Shown: positions 9,226 to 17,549 of the stretch, piece after piece
How positions within the stretch are numbered: position 1 is the first letter of the stretch
Layout of the letters: every line of letters starts with the position of its first letter
Origin: Bacteroidota bacterium
Lineage (GTDB): Bacteria > Bacteroidota > Bacteroidia > Chitinophagales > Chitinophagaceae
Direction of reading: 5' to 3'
Length of the DNA: 64,000 nt
Assembly (NCBI GenBank): GCA_016712665.1
Contig: JADJQP010000009.1
Span: 23,959 to 87,958 of the forward strand
Program-made: the position numbers and the translations under genes
Notes under the pieces: generated by a model
What the model was told of the DNA's origin: nothing
What the model saw: only the letters and a program-made list of their open reading frames with translations
The model's database searches: none

Positions 9226-9633
9226 ATGAATCATTGGCTAATAAAATCTGAGCCACATAAATACCCTTGGGAGCAGTTTGTGAAAGATAAAAAAACCCAC
9301 TGGGATGGGGTGCGCAATTACGCTGCCAGAAACAACTTACGCGACATGAAGGTAGGTGACCTGCTTATGTTTTACCACAGCAATGAGGGCAAAGAGGTAG
9401 TGGGAATTGCAGAAGTAATTGGAGAAAGTTATCAGGACCCCACAACGGATGATTCAAATTGGGTAGTGGTAGATGTGAAGCCTGTAAAAAAACTAAAACG
9501 ACCCGTTACACTTAGTGAGATGAAAGCCGACAAGAGATTGGACAAAATGGAATTGATAAGAATTTCAAGGCTTTCTGTTTCAAAATTAACAAAAGACGAG
9601 TTTGATATCATACTTTCGCTGTCGGAATCATGA
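9226..9633 (+). CDS. EVE domain-containing protein
   Basis: A 135-residue single-domain protein of the EVE (thymocyte nuclear protein 1-like, PUA-related) family. The opening WLIKSEPHKYPWEQF, the central WDGVRNYAARNNLRDMKVGDLLMFYHSNEGKEVVGIAEV and a final helix match the family over its whole length. EVE domains recognise modified bases in DNA or RNA. Its stop codon overlaps the pyrR start in ATGA (9630-9633), so translation of the two genes is probably coupled. A TAATTTG box ends five bases before the ATG and likely drives the EVE-pyrR-pyrB operon. Confidence 0.92.
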   Translation: MNHWLIKSEPHKYPWEQFVKDKKTHWDGVRNYAARNNLRDMKVGDLLMFYHSNEGKEVVGIAEVIGESYQDPTTDDSNWVVVDVKPVKKLKRPVTLSEMKADKRLDKMELIRISRLSVSKLTKDEFDIILSLSES

Positions 9634-10166
9634 TTGAGCCACGTGTTTTGCTTTCACACAAGCGCATTGAACTCATTATTCGCAGGTTTGCCCTGCAAAT
9701 AGGTGAAAACCATGGCAACATGGAAAAATGTGCAGTCATAGGTTTACAGCCGAGGGGCGTGGAATTGTCGCGAAGGTTGCAATCCACCATTCAAGAATTG
9801 TATCCCCAAAATGCCATAAAATACGGTGAACTGGACAACAGTTTTTTTAGGGACGACATAGGCAGGGGTGATCTAATAGTGCCCAGCCCCACCAAATTGG
9901 ATTTCTCTACAGAAGGTTTGCATATTATTTTGGTAGACGATGTACTTTTTACCGGCCGCAGCGTTAGGGCGGGAATTGACGCATTGATGAATTATGGCCG
10001 CCCAGCGAGTGTAGAGCTTATGGTACTCATCGACCGTAGATTTAACAGGGAACTGCCCATAGCAGCAGATTATGCCGGTGCTATTGTAGACAGCCGCAGC
10101 ACTGGAGAACATGTAAAAGTAGAATGGAAGGAACACGACAATAAAGTTTGGCTTTTGAGCAAATAA
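9630..10166 (+). CDS. pyrR: Pyrimidine operon regulator / uracil phosphoribosyltransferase PyrR
   Basis: A 178-residue type I phosphoribosyltransferase. The PRPP-binding loop IILVDDVLFTGRS (residues 99-111) is intact, as are the PyrR hallmarks GLQPRGVELSRRL (38-50), YGELDNSFFRDDI (65-77) and RELPIAADYAG near the C-terminus. PyrR converts uracil and PRPP to UMP and, in Firmicutes, binds pyr mRNA leaders to cause attenuation; RNA control in Bacteroidota is less certain. It overlaps the EVE gene by four bases and precedes pyrB by two bases, so all three are one operon for pyrimidine supply. Confidence 0.95.
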   Translation: MIEPRVLLSHKRIELIIRRFALQIGENHGNMEKCAVIGLQPRGVELSRRLQSTIQELYPQNAIKYGELDNSFFRDDIGRGDLIVPSPTKLDFSTEGLHIILVDDVLFTGRSVRAGIDALMNYGRPASVELMVLIDRRFNRELPIAADYAGAIVDSRSTGEHVKVEWKEHDNKVWLLSK

Positions 10167-10168
10167 CC

Positions 10169-11116
10169 ATGACACAGGCAGCCACTATGAAACACCTCCT
10201 TGGAATCAAAGGGCTTTCAGAAGAAAGCATGAGATTGATTTTCCAAACAGCAGACAATTTTAAACAGTTATTAAACAGCCCTGTAAAGAAAACCCCTTCT
10301 TTAAGAGATATTACAGTTGCCAATTTGTTTTTTGAAAACAGCACCCGAACCAGGGTGTCATTTGAACTCGCTGAAAAACGACTTTCTGCCGATGTTCTCA
10401 ATTTTTCCAGCAGCAGCAGCAGTGTTAAAAAAGGCGAAACTCTAATTGACACCGTAAACAATATTTTAAGCATGAAGGTGGACATGATAGTCATGCGCCA
10501 TCCAGCACCTGGAGCTTGTTTGTTTCTTGCCCGCCATGTAAATGCACAAATTATTAATGCAGGCGACGGCACCCATGAGCACCCTACCCAAGCCTTGTTG
10601 GATGCATTTTCCATTCGAGAAAAGTTGGGTGATGTGGCAGGCAAAAAAGTGGTAATTGTGGGCGACATTCTACATTCACGGGTGGCATTAAGCAATATTT
10701 TCTGCCTAAAAGCCCTTGGTGCCGAAGTAATGGTTTGTGGGCCACCAACATTAATCCCAAGGTATATATCAAATTTGGGAATTAAGGTTGAACACAACCT
10801 GGAAAAAGCCTTGAATTGGTGCGATGTGGCCAATATGCTTCGCATACAATTGGAACGCCAGGACATTCAGTATTTTCCTTCTCTCAGAGAATATAGCATG
10901 CAGTATGGACTTAGCATGGATGTGCTGAACCGGTTAAATAAAGAAATAGTTGTTATGCACCCAGGTCCTATCAATCGTGGTGTTGAAATCAGCAGTGAAG
11001 TAGCTGATTCTTCGCATAGTATTATCCTTCAACAAGTAGAAAATGGAGTGGCTGTGCGCATGGCCGTATTGTACTTATTGGCACAATATCGCTTACAGGG
11101 AAACACAACTGCATAA
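10169..11116 (+). CDS. pyrB: Aspartate carbamoyltransferase, catalytic subunit
   Basis: A 315-residue enzyme that joins aspartate and carbamoyl phosphate in the first committed step of pyrimidine synthesis. I use the ATG at 10169, two bases past the pyrR stop; a longer TTG start at 10148 would overlap pyrR. The carbamoyl-phosphate loop FFENSTRTRVSFE, the SSSSSVKKGETLIDT loop, HPTQALLDAFSI and MHPGPINRGVEI are all present and in order. No regulatory subunit (pyrI) follows, which is usual for PyrR-linked PyrB of this type. The open frame is intact. Confidence 0.97.
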   Translation: MTQAATMKHLLGIKGLSEESMRLIFQTADNFKQLLNSPVKKTPSLRDITVANLFFENSTRTRVSFELAEKRLSADVLNFSSSSSSVKKGETLIDTVNNILSMKVDMIVMRHPAPGACLFLARHVNAQIINAGDGTHEHPTQALLDAFSIREKLGDVAGKKVVIVGDILHSRVALSNIFCLKALGAEVMVCGPPTLIPRYISNLGIKVEHNLEKALNWCDVANMLRIQLERQDIQYFPSLREYSMQYGLSMDVLNRLNKEIVVMHPGPINRGVEISSEVADSSHSIILQQVENGVAVRMAVLYLLAQYRLQGNTTA

Positions 11117-11209
11117 ATTTTGACAAACACATTCAGATTTGCGCAATGGGCTGCTGAATTAATGTAGAAAACTTGTTCATGATGCCCAAAATAGGAATGT
11201 AATTTCGCC

Positions 11210-12257
11210 TTGTTGAATCAGACCGATAAAATAACCAATCCAGTTTTAGTAACCCACAGCAGAGGGGGAATTACAGAGAGTTTTCACCGTGGTGTAATAT
11301 GTGTTGTAAATGAACATGGAAACATTATCGCATCACTGGGAGATGTTAAACAAATTTGTTTTCCGAGGTCTGCTTTAAAATATTTTCAGCATATTCCATT
11401 AATTACTTGGGGCTTTCGAGCATTTTGGCTTTACATTGAAAGATTTGGCCCTAATGTGTGGTTCGCATAATGGAGAAGACATGCACGTTGAAGGGGCAAA
11501 TCATATATTATCCAAAATTGGTTTGAATGTTTCTAACCTGGGTTGCGGCTCCCAAGCACCCACCCATAAATCCGATTATGTAAAAATCATTCGCAATGGG
11601 CAAGAACCTACCGCTATTCACAACAACTGCAGCGGCAAACACGGTGGCTTTTTGGCATACTGTGTTTTTAATGGCTTGAGCACATCTGATTATTTTAATT
11701 TAGACCATCCATTGCATCAAGAAATTCGGAAAATTTCAGCAATGATGCATGAAATGGAACCAGAAGAATTAATACCCGGTATTGATGGTTGTAGTGCCCC
11801 CATCTTTGGCATGCCCGTGTACAACCAAGCAATTGCATATAAAAATTTAATGGCCCCTGAAAAATTCGGAACCGCAATTGCCAAAGCTTGTCACATGATC
11901 ACTGAAGCCATTGCTACTTATCCCGAACTCATTGCAGGTACAAAACGCTATTGCACGGACTTAATCAGTGTTACCAGCGGTAAAGTCATTGGGAAAACGG
12001 GTGCAGACGGAGTTTACAGCATAGGAATCCCAAGCAAAAAATGGGGTGTTTGCATCAAAATTGATGATGGCAAAATGGGACCACAGTACAATGTAGCTCA
12101 AAGCTTGTTGGAAACATTGAATTTGGTTTCTGAAGAGGAAGCCTCTAAATTGCAAGGATATTTGGAATCTGAAATACGCAACTGGGCAGGCTTAACAACT
12201 GGAAAAACCCAGGTTACAACCATAGTTCAAAACCTAAACTTAAACACAACAGCATGA
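11210..12257 (+). CDS. Asparaginase II family protein (one frameshift)
   Basis: The reconstructed product is about 348 residues and matches the bacterial asparaginase II family (PF06089), which is distinct from classical type I/II L-asparaginases. The first part reads NPVLVTHSRGGITESFHRGVICVV and FPRSALKYFQHIPLI. A +1-type break near 11405-11415, at TTGGGG, shifts the frame; the second part resumes as GAFEHFGFTLKDLALMCGSHNGE and continues through CSGKHGGFLAYC, GIDGCSAPIFGMPV and GKTGADGVYSIGI. The start is a TTG at 11210 or 11213. The stop overlaps the ATG of the next small gene by four bases. I read the break as a sequencing indel rather than decay, since both halves are well conserved. Confidence 0.85.
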
Positions 12258-12546
12258 ATGTATTCTTTGTTGAAAGTGATTTGCCCGATTTAAATGCAGA
12301 GTTCCTGCAACTTCTGCCCAGGCACAGAAAAGCAGTAGACCGTCTTTTTACCGAAGGCAAACTTTTAATGTATGCAGTAAACGACGACAGAACCAAATGG
12401 TGGTGTACGGTAAAGGCCGATGATGAATTTAAAGCCATGGAAATATTGGGAGAAATGCCTCTAATTAAGTTTCTAAGCCCACCATTCACAACCTTATGCT
12501 GTACAATGGCAGTGAGCAGCTCATGCCAGGTATTAGTTTAAACTAA
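12254..12546 (+). CDS. Small conserved protein, muconolactone-isomerase-like fold candidate (frameshift)
   Basis: A protein of about 97 residues starting MNVFFVESDLPDLNAEFLQLLP and continuing RHRKAVDRLFTEGKLLMYAV. The raw frame ends in an implausible cysteine-rich tail. Adding one C to the run at 12478-12480 gives instead SPTIHNLMLYNGSEQLMPGISLN and a stop at 12544-12546. That tail resembles the conserved I-H-x-L end of small Bacteroidota proteins related to muconolactone delta-isomerase and YciI-like ferredoxin folds. Function is unknown. It overlaps the asparaginase stop (ATGA), so the two are probably translated together. Confidence 0.6.
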
Positions 12547-12579
12547 GGCTTACTTTTTAATTCTATAAGGGGACATTCC

Positions 12580-14338
12580 ATGTCCAAATCATTTCTTTTT
12601 CAATATCTTCGCCTTGTGAGAAATAGCGTTTTAGTACTTGTTTTATTCATCACTGGCCTGCAATCATCTTTTGCACAATCCCCATGGTATGAACCCAATT
12701 CATACGGCGATATTACCTTGCAAATGAATGAAACCCGGGGTTTTTATTCCACAAAAGACCATGGCAACCGATGGCTGAATTATTCTAACCGATATTTCCT
12801 TCGTGGCTCCATTGATTCTATCAGAAGAATGAGTGCCAATGCAGATACCCTTATTCAAATTACACTATATATTCCAAGTGCTTGGGATTTTAATTCGCGT
12901 TGGTTGCGTATTGACAATCCAGAATTTGTACAGAACAATTTTCAAGCCCCATCAAAAAAATCAATTTTAAAAGGAATTTACGACTATCAATCTCTTTTTT
13001 ACACTTTTAATGAAGGTCAGTCCTGGCTTTCAATTAATCCAGTAATCAATGTTCAGGCAGGCCCTAAATCCCAATGGGGACATTCATACTGCAAAATACC
13101 CGTGGAATAGAAATGCGTGGTACATTTGGCTAAGGTGGGCTTTACTCTCGCATTACGGAAAACCAATGGTTTGCTAAGAATACGTAAGACCTTGGGGAGA
13201 CAGTTTGGGTGCTGTACCTGGAGTGGGCTGGTGGAGAAAGTTTGACAGCACTGGTTTTGATTATTTCAGTGTAAAAGGATACATCAATACCAATTTGGTG
13301 AAGAACCATACTAATGCAGCCTTTGGCCACGATAAATTGTTTATCGGCAATGGTTATAGAAGTTTAATTCTAAGTGACTTTGCAAAAGAGTATTTGTTCT
13401 TAAGGCTCAATTCTCACATTGGCCCATTTCACTACCAAAACATATTTGCACAGCTGCACAACAAATTAACGCTGCCTGGTCCCTTGCCGGGGAATAGTTT
13501 GGTGCCCAAAAAATACATGGCCATTCACCGTGCTTCGGTGCTGATTAAAAAACGTGTTGAAATTGGGGTAACAGAAATGGTGGTATTTGATAGGGCGTCT
13601 TGGGTGACGGCGGGTTTGAGGTAGGTTACCTAAATCCTGTAATTTTCTATAGGGCTGTGGAAAGCAATTTGGGTAGCCGAGATAATGCATTAATTGCTTT
13701 TGATGCAAAGGCATACATTTTAAAAAATGGCATCATTTATGGCCAATTTTTAATTGATGAATTTAGAATCAGTGAAATCAAATCAAATAAAGGATGGTGG
13801 GCAAATAAATTCGGATGGCAATTGGGTGCTAAATCTACACTAAATATCAAAAAATAACCCGCTGTTTTTACAAGGCGAAATAAATGCGGTAAAACCATTC
13901 ACATATTCCCATTATCGCAGCAGTCAAAGTTGGAACCATTATGGCCAACCCCTTGCCCACCCGCTTGGTGCCAACTTCAGAGAGATGCTTTTCAGGTCCA
14001 TTTTTCAACCCGCACGCTTGCCTAAATTAAGATTCACCACCACCATTATTTCAACAAAAAAAGGTGAAGACAGCGCATACTATACCGGCAAAAATTATGG
14101 AGGTAATATTTACAAATCCAACGATACCAGAATAATGGATTATGGGAATAAATTGTTACAGGGAAATACAAGTAACATTCAAAATATTAGACTCGAATTG
14201 AGCTACCAATTTAAACACAATTTGTTCTTTGATTTTGGATTTCAAAAACGCATTCAAAGCGGCTGGAACAAACAGGAAGGCACTTGGGTGAATTTAGGTA
14301 TTCGCTTAAATATTGAGCCCCTAAATGCGATGTATTGA
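12580..14338 (+). CDS. Wzi/RemB-like outer-membrane beta-barrel protein (several frameshifts)
   Basis: One gene of about 585 codons split into at least five frames. It has a signal peptide ending QSSFAQ. Joining the frames gives NVQAGPKSQWGHSY, then QNTRGIEMRGTFG, VGFYSRITENQWFA, then GHDKLFIGNGYRSLILSDFAKEYLFL. This is the signature of the Wzi capsule-assembly / RemB gliding-motility barrel family in Bacteroidota. Further segments follow: WANKFGWQLGAKSTLNI, FLQGEINAVKPFTYSHY, NFREMLFRSI, LRFTTTIISTKKGEDSAYY, ending in a barrel-like NLGIRLNIEPLNAMY. Breaks lie near 13095, 13140-13200, 13600-13620, 13850 and 13990-14035. Outer-membrane location is confident; whether it serves polysaccharide display or motility is not. 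Confidence 0.7.
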
Positions 14339-14389
14339 TGCATTTCATCTTCTATACATAAATTGTATTTATTATTTTATACAAATAAA

Positions 14390-14416
14390 AAAATGCCCCT
14401 AAAATAGGGGCATTTT
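14390..14416. terminator. Bidirectional intrinsic terminator
   Basis: A perfect ten-base-pair stem, AAAATGCCCC with GGGGCATTTT, encloses a seven-base loop. A-runs on one side and T-runs on the other let it work in both directions between the convergent Wzi/RemB-like gene and the T9SS gene. Confidence 0.85.
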
Positions 14417-14436
14417 CAAATACAACAAAACCCAAA

Positions 14437-15643
14437 TTATTGAATTACCAATTTCTTAGAAATGGCAATGGCTTCTCCTGTAATTGAAGTTCCTGTAGTG
14501 CGTATGATATACACTCCTTTTGAGAACTCAGCTACTTGTAGGTCAAAAATCATTTTCTCATCTGCTATATTTTCGCCTTCAAAAACGCTTTTAATGAGTT
14601 GGCCTTCTATATTATAAATTCCAATTTTGTAGTTGCCTTTTAGTGCAGATTCTATGGTGAATTCTGCAGATGCAGGGTTGGGATAAAAATCAAATGCGGT
14701 TTCAACATCTTCAGCAGCATTGGCATCTGGATTATACGCAGCAGATCCACATGCGCCAAGAGTTGCACCCAAATTCAAATAATAAGCCACACTACTTGTA
14801 CTCACACATTTATTCGAATTGTTATAACAAGTGATACTTTATTCAGTTTTGCACCACAACGAACATCTTTGTAATTGACAACTACCGTATCTCTTTTATT
14901 ACATCCGTAACCATCTGTAACACTTACCCAGTAGGTAGTAGCCACGGTAGGGCAAACCGATTGTGAAGAAGCAGTAGAACCATTGGACCAAGAATAGGTA
15001 TAACTGCCACTGCCACCGGTAACAGTTGGAGCCAATGTAGCGCAAGTTGGATTGGCGCCACGATATACCATTTTATCGGAACCCAATGAGGCCGTTAATG
15101 TAGTATAATAACAACGGGGGAAAACGTACAATTTGGTACATCCACCGCGAATATTTCCCGCACCTTCCATGCCCCTGCACCAGATAGAATCGGGCAATCC
15201 ATTGGTAATAATTGAAAGAGAACCACAAACAGCCCGAACTGCACCACATGTTGGTTGAATACAGGCCCAAATTTTATTCCATTGTGGAGACAAATAATAC
15301 AAAACCGAGGCATCATATGCAACAGAATATTTACTATTGTCTATGAGTTTCTACCCACAATGTATCCCCATTCATAGGGCTCTTTAAAAACAATTTGTCC
15401 ATGGTATCTACCGTGGCATTTTGACTCAGTAAAAGGCAAAATTGGTGGTCATTTGGTCAGCTCCATAACGGGTGCTTGATTTGCCACCACCCGCACAAAA
15501 CGTGATGTCAATTTTGTACTTGTTGTTGCCCAAATTGGTGACCCCATTCAGCGTAAAGAAGACAGATCGCAGGCGCCAAGAACACCTGAACTAAGGAATG
15601 CAGCACCAGCCAGCATACCTTTAATGGTTGATTTTAATTTCAT
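14437..15643 (-). CDS. T9SS-secreted protein with PKD/SprB-like repeat (several frameshifts)
   Basis: One minus-strand gene of about 400 codons, broken into at least four frames. The start ATG at 15643 opens a signal peptide (MKLKSTIKGMLAGAAFLSSG). After a break near 15560 the frame reads FTLNGVTNLGNNKYKIDITFC; others read DTMDKLFLKSPMNGDTLWVET and KYSVAYDASVLYYLSPQWNKIW. A repeat of the SprB/PKD type follows: CATLAPTVTGGSGSYTYSWSNG, then TTYWVSVTDGYGCNKRDTV. The last frame holds the T9SS type A sorting domain (FYPNPASAEFTIES, KGVYIIRTTG, ending KKLVIQ). It is therefore a surface-exposed or released protein; its ligand is unknown. Confidence 0.75.
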
Positions 15644-15756
15644 ACGATTGATTTTATTCGACTTCAAATCAAAATCTCTACATCCAATAAATATGAGGAA
15701 ATGATTATTTGGCGCTTCAACCCATCTATACGGTAAGAGCCAATGATTAGGGCGGG

Positions 15757-16830
15757 CTACAAGCTAAAATACATTTTGTTGGCGTTTACATGCTCTAAAT
15801 GATGCTTTACCCTTTCTGCATGCGTGTCGGTAATAAAAATCTGACCAAAATAATCGTTTGCCACCAACTCCATCAATTTCCCTGCCCGTTGGGCGTCTAT
15901 TTTTTCAAAAATATCATCCAACAACAACAAGGGTTTGTGTCCGGTTTTCTCTAAAAAAAACCTGTATTGTGCCAATTTCATTGCAATAACAAAACTCTTT
16001 ATTTGGCCTTGTGAACCCATTTTCTTTAATGGAAACCCGTTAATATTTAAATCCAAATCATCTTTATGAATTCCGCTGCTGGTGCGCATCAAAATCCTGT
16101 CACGTTCTCTATTATCGTCCAATATTTCCGAGAATTCTTTTTCATGCAATTCAGATAAATATTCAATATTTACTTGCTCATTGTTTCCAGATAGAAAAGA
16201 ATAAAATTCATAAAACCAGGGCATGAAATCAGCAATAAATTGCTTGCGTGTTGCAAATATTTTACCCGCACTGGGTATCAATCGGGCATCAAAACTTTCG
16301 AGTACATCTGGATCCACATAGCGTCCTTCACATTTTTTTAGAAAGGCATTTCTTTGGTCTTGAATTTTTTTGTAAAATGACAAATTTTCCAAGTATTCAC
16401 GGTTGGTTTGACAAAGGGTATAGTCCATAAACCGCCTGCGGTCTTCACTCCCATCCAAAACCAGCGAAATATCATAGGGTGTAATAAATACAGATTGAAT
16501 AAGGCCAATATGGTCTAGTAAACGGCTGTATGTTTTGCCATTTTTTTTCACCGTTTTTTTACTTTTATCTGTAAAAGAAATGAGGATGTCGTATTCAGAC
16601 TCGTCGACAAACCAACCATGCAATGAAAAAAATGCGGCCCCAGTGCGTATCAATTGTTGGTCAATTCCGTTGAAAAAACTCTTGGTATTCGACAAATAAT
16701 AGATGGCATCCAAAATATTCGTCTTGCCGCTTCCATTGAGCCCTGTGATGGCATTAATCTGAGGGCCAAATTCGAAACTTTGTTCGGTATGGTTCTTAAA
16801 ATCAAAAACTTGTAGGCGCCCCAAATGCAT
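15757..16830 (-). CDS. recF: DNA replication/repair protein RecF
   Basis: A 357-residue SMC-like ATPase that helps load RecA at gapped DNA. The Walker A box GLNGSGKT spans residues 30-37, the family signature GSQGQIKSFVIAMKLAQ lies near 275, and the Walker B region LLLLDDIFEKID near 305. The start MHLGRLQVFDFKNH is standard for RecF and the length is normal. No frameshift is present. It is divergent from a lipoprotein gene, with about 50 bases between the starts; in most genomes recF sits near dnaA/dnaN, which is not the case here. Confidence 0.97.
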   Translation of the reverse strand: MHLGRLQVFDFKNHTEQSFEFGPQINAITGLNGSGKTNILDAIYYLSNTKSFFNGIDQQLIRTGAAFFSLHGWFVDESEYDILISFTDKSKKTVKKNGKTYSRLLDHIGLIQSVFITPYDISLVLDGSEDRRRFMDYTLCQTNREYLENLSFYKKIQDQRNAFLKKCEGRYVDPDVLESFDARLIPSAGKIFATRKQFIADFMPWFYEFYSFLSGNNEQVNIEYLSELHEKEFSEILDDNRERDRILMRTSSGIHKDDLDLNINGFPLKKMGSQGQIKSFVIAMKLAQYRFFLEKTGHKPLLLLDDIFEKIDAQRAGKLMELVANDYFGQIFITDTHAERVKHHLEHVNANKMYFSL

Positions 16831-16843
16831 TTTGCAAAAATAC

Positions 16844-16873
16844 TTGACACTTTGATTGAAACGCTTATCTTCG
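16844..16873 (+). promoter_or_regulatory. Predicted promoter of the MORN-type lipoprotein gene
   Basis: TTG at 16844-16846 and TATCTTCG at 16866-16873 are 19 bases apart, matching the Bacteroidota TTG-N19-TAnnTTTG layout with one mismatch in the -7 box. The gene starts eight bases downstream at 16882. Confidence 0.55.
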
Positions 16874-16881
16874 TATTGAAT

Positions 16882-17460
16882 ATGAAAAAATATTTCGCTT
16901 TATCCCTTCTGGCGATCATATTATACTCCTGCTCAGGTGACAAGAAACCTGCGGCCAAGCCTTATAAATTAGACCGCAATAACTATGTAAAATTGGTAAA
17001 AGCCAATAAAATGATGTATGATTCTGTGCGTTATGATGGCAAATTGGTGGAAACTTTTTATTACTTGCCCGACACCGGAAAGATAAGATTATACTACGAT
17101 AGCAAAGGCACATTGGTGAGTTCAGAAAAATACAATGAACACGGCCAAAGGGTGTTGCAAGAATTCTTTTATGAATCTGGTCAGAGGTCTCAGATGTATC
17201 CTATTGCAACATTTGATGATTTTAACCCCAATGGTTCAAGACATGGTTACTGTGAAGAATACTATGAAGATGGAAAGTTGAAATCAGTAAGTGAATACAA
17301 AAAGGGCCAGATGCTTTGGCAATTGGAATACACCAAAGAAGGTGCAAGCATGGATACCACCTTGTACGAATATGTGGAGCCCAAAATTGACCCCGAAAAA
17401 CCGGAACCGGCTCCCAAAGTAAAAATTGAAAAAATCAAGACGGCAACTACTCCCAATTAA
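16882..17460 (+). CDS. Lipoprotein with MORN-like (YwqK-type) repeats
   Basis: A 192-residue lipoprotein. I chose the ATG at 16882 because it opens a clean lipoprotein signal (MKKYFALSLLAIILYSC) and follows a promoter by eight bases; an upstream in-frame start would lie antisense to recF. The body contains repeated tyrosine/glycine-rich strands of the YwqK/MORN-variant type: GKIRLYYDSKGTLVSSEKYNEHGQRVLQEFFYESGQ, then NGSRHGYCEEYYEDGKLKSVSEY. A proline/lysine-rich tail follows (PEKPEPAPKVKIEK). Such proteins are widespread in Bacteroidota; they are often annotated as YwqK-family antitoxins, but no toxin partner is visible here and function is unknown. Confidence 0.8.
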   Translation: MKKYFALSLLAIILYSCSGDKKPAAKPYKLDRNNYVKLVKANKMMYDSVRYDGKLVETFYYLPDTGKIRLYYDSKGTLVSSEKYNEHGQRVLQEFFYESGQRSQMYPIATFDDFNPNGSRHGYCEEYYEDGKLKSVSEYKKGQMLWQLEYTKEGASMDTTLYEYVEPKIDPEKPEPAPKVKIEKIKTATTPN

Positions 17461-17549
17461 GGAATAGGCATAATATCCCCTTTTTTGTCCACACCCCAAG
17501 CCTTATCCGGCTTTGGAAATTAACTTCGAAAACTGTTTCTATACACTTT

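Noticed and set aside
12254..15643. A pseudogene island
   Set aside because: The breaks look the same as those in the essential dnaE gene: one-base changes, mostly at homopolymers. Sequencing error explains them better than decay.
16882..17460. A toxin-antitoxin module (YwqK-type antitoxin)
   Set aside because: The protein is an exported lipoprotein with MORN-like repeats, and no toxin-like gene lies on either side.
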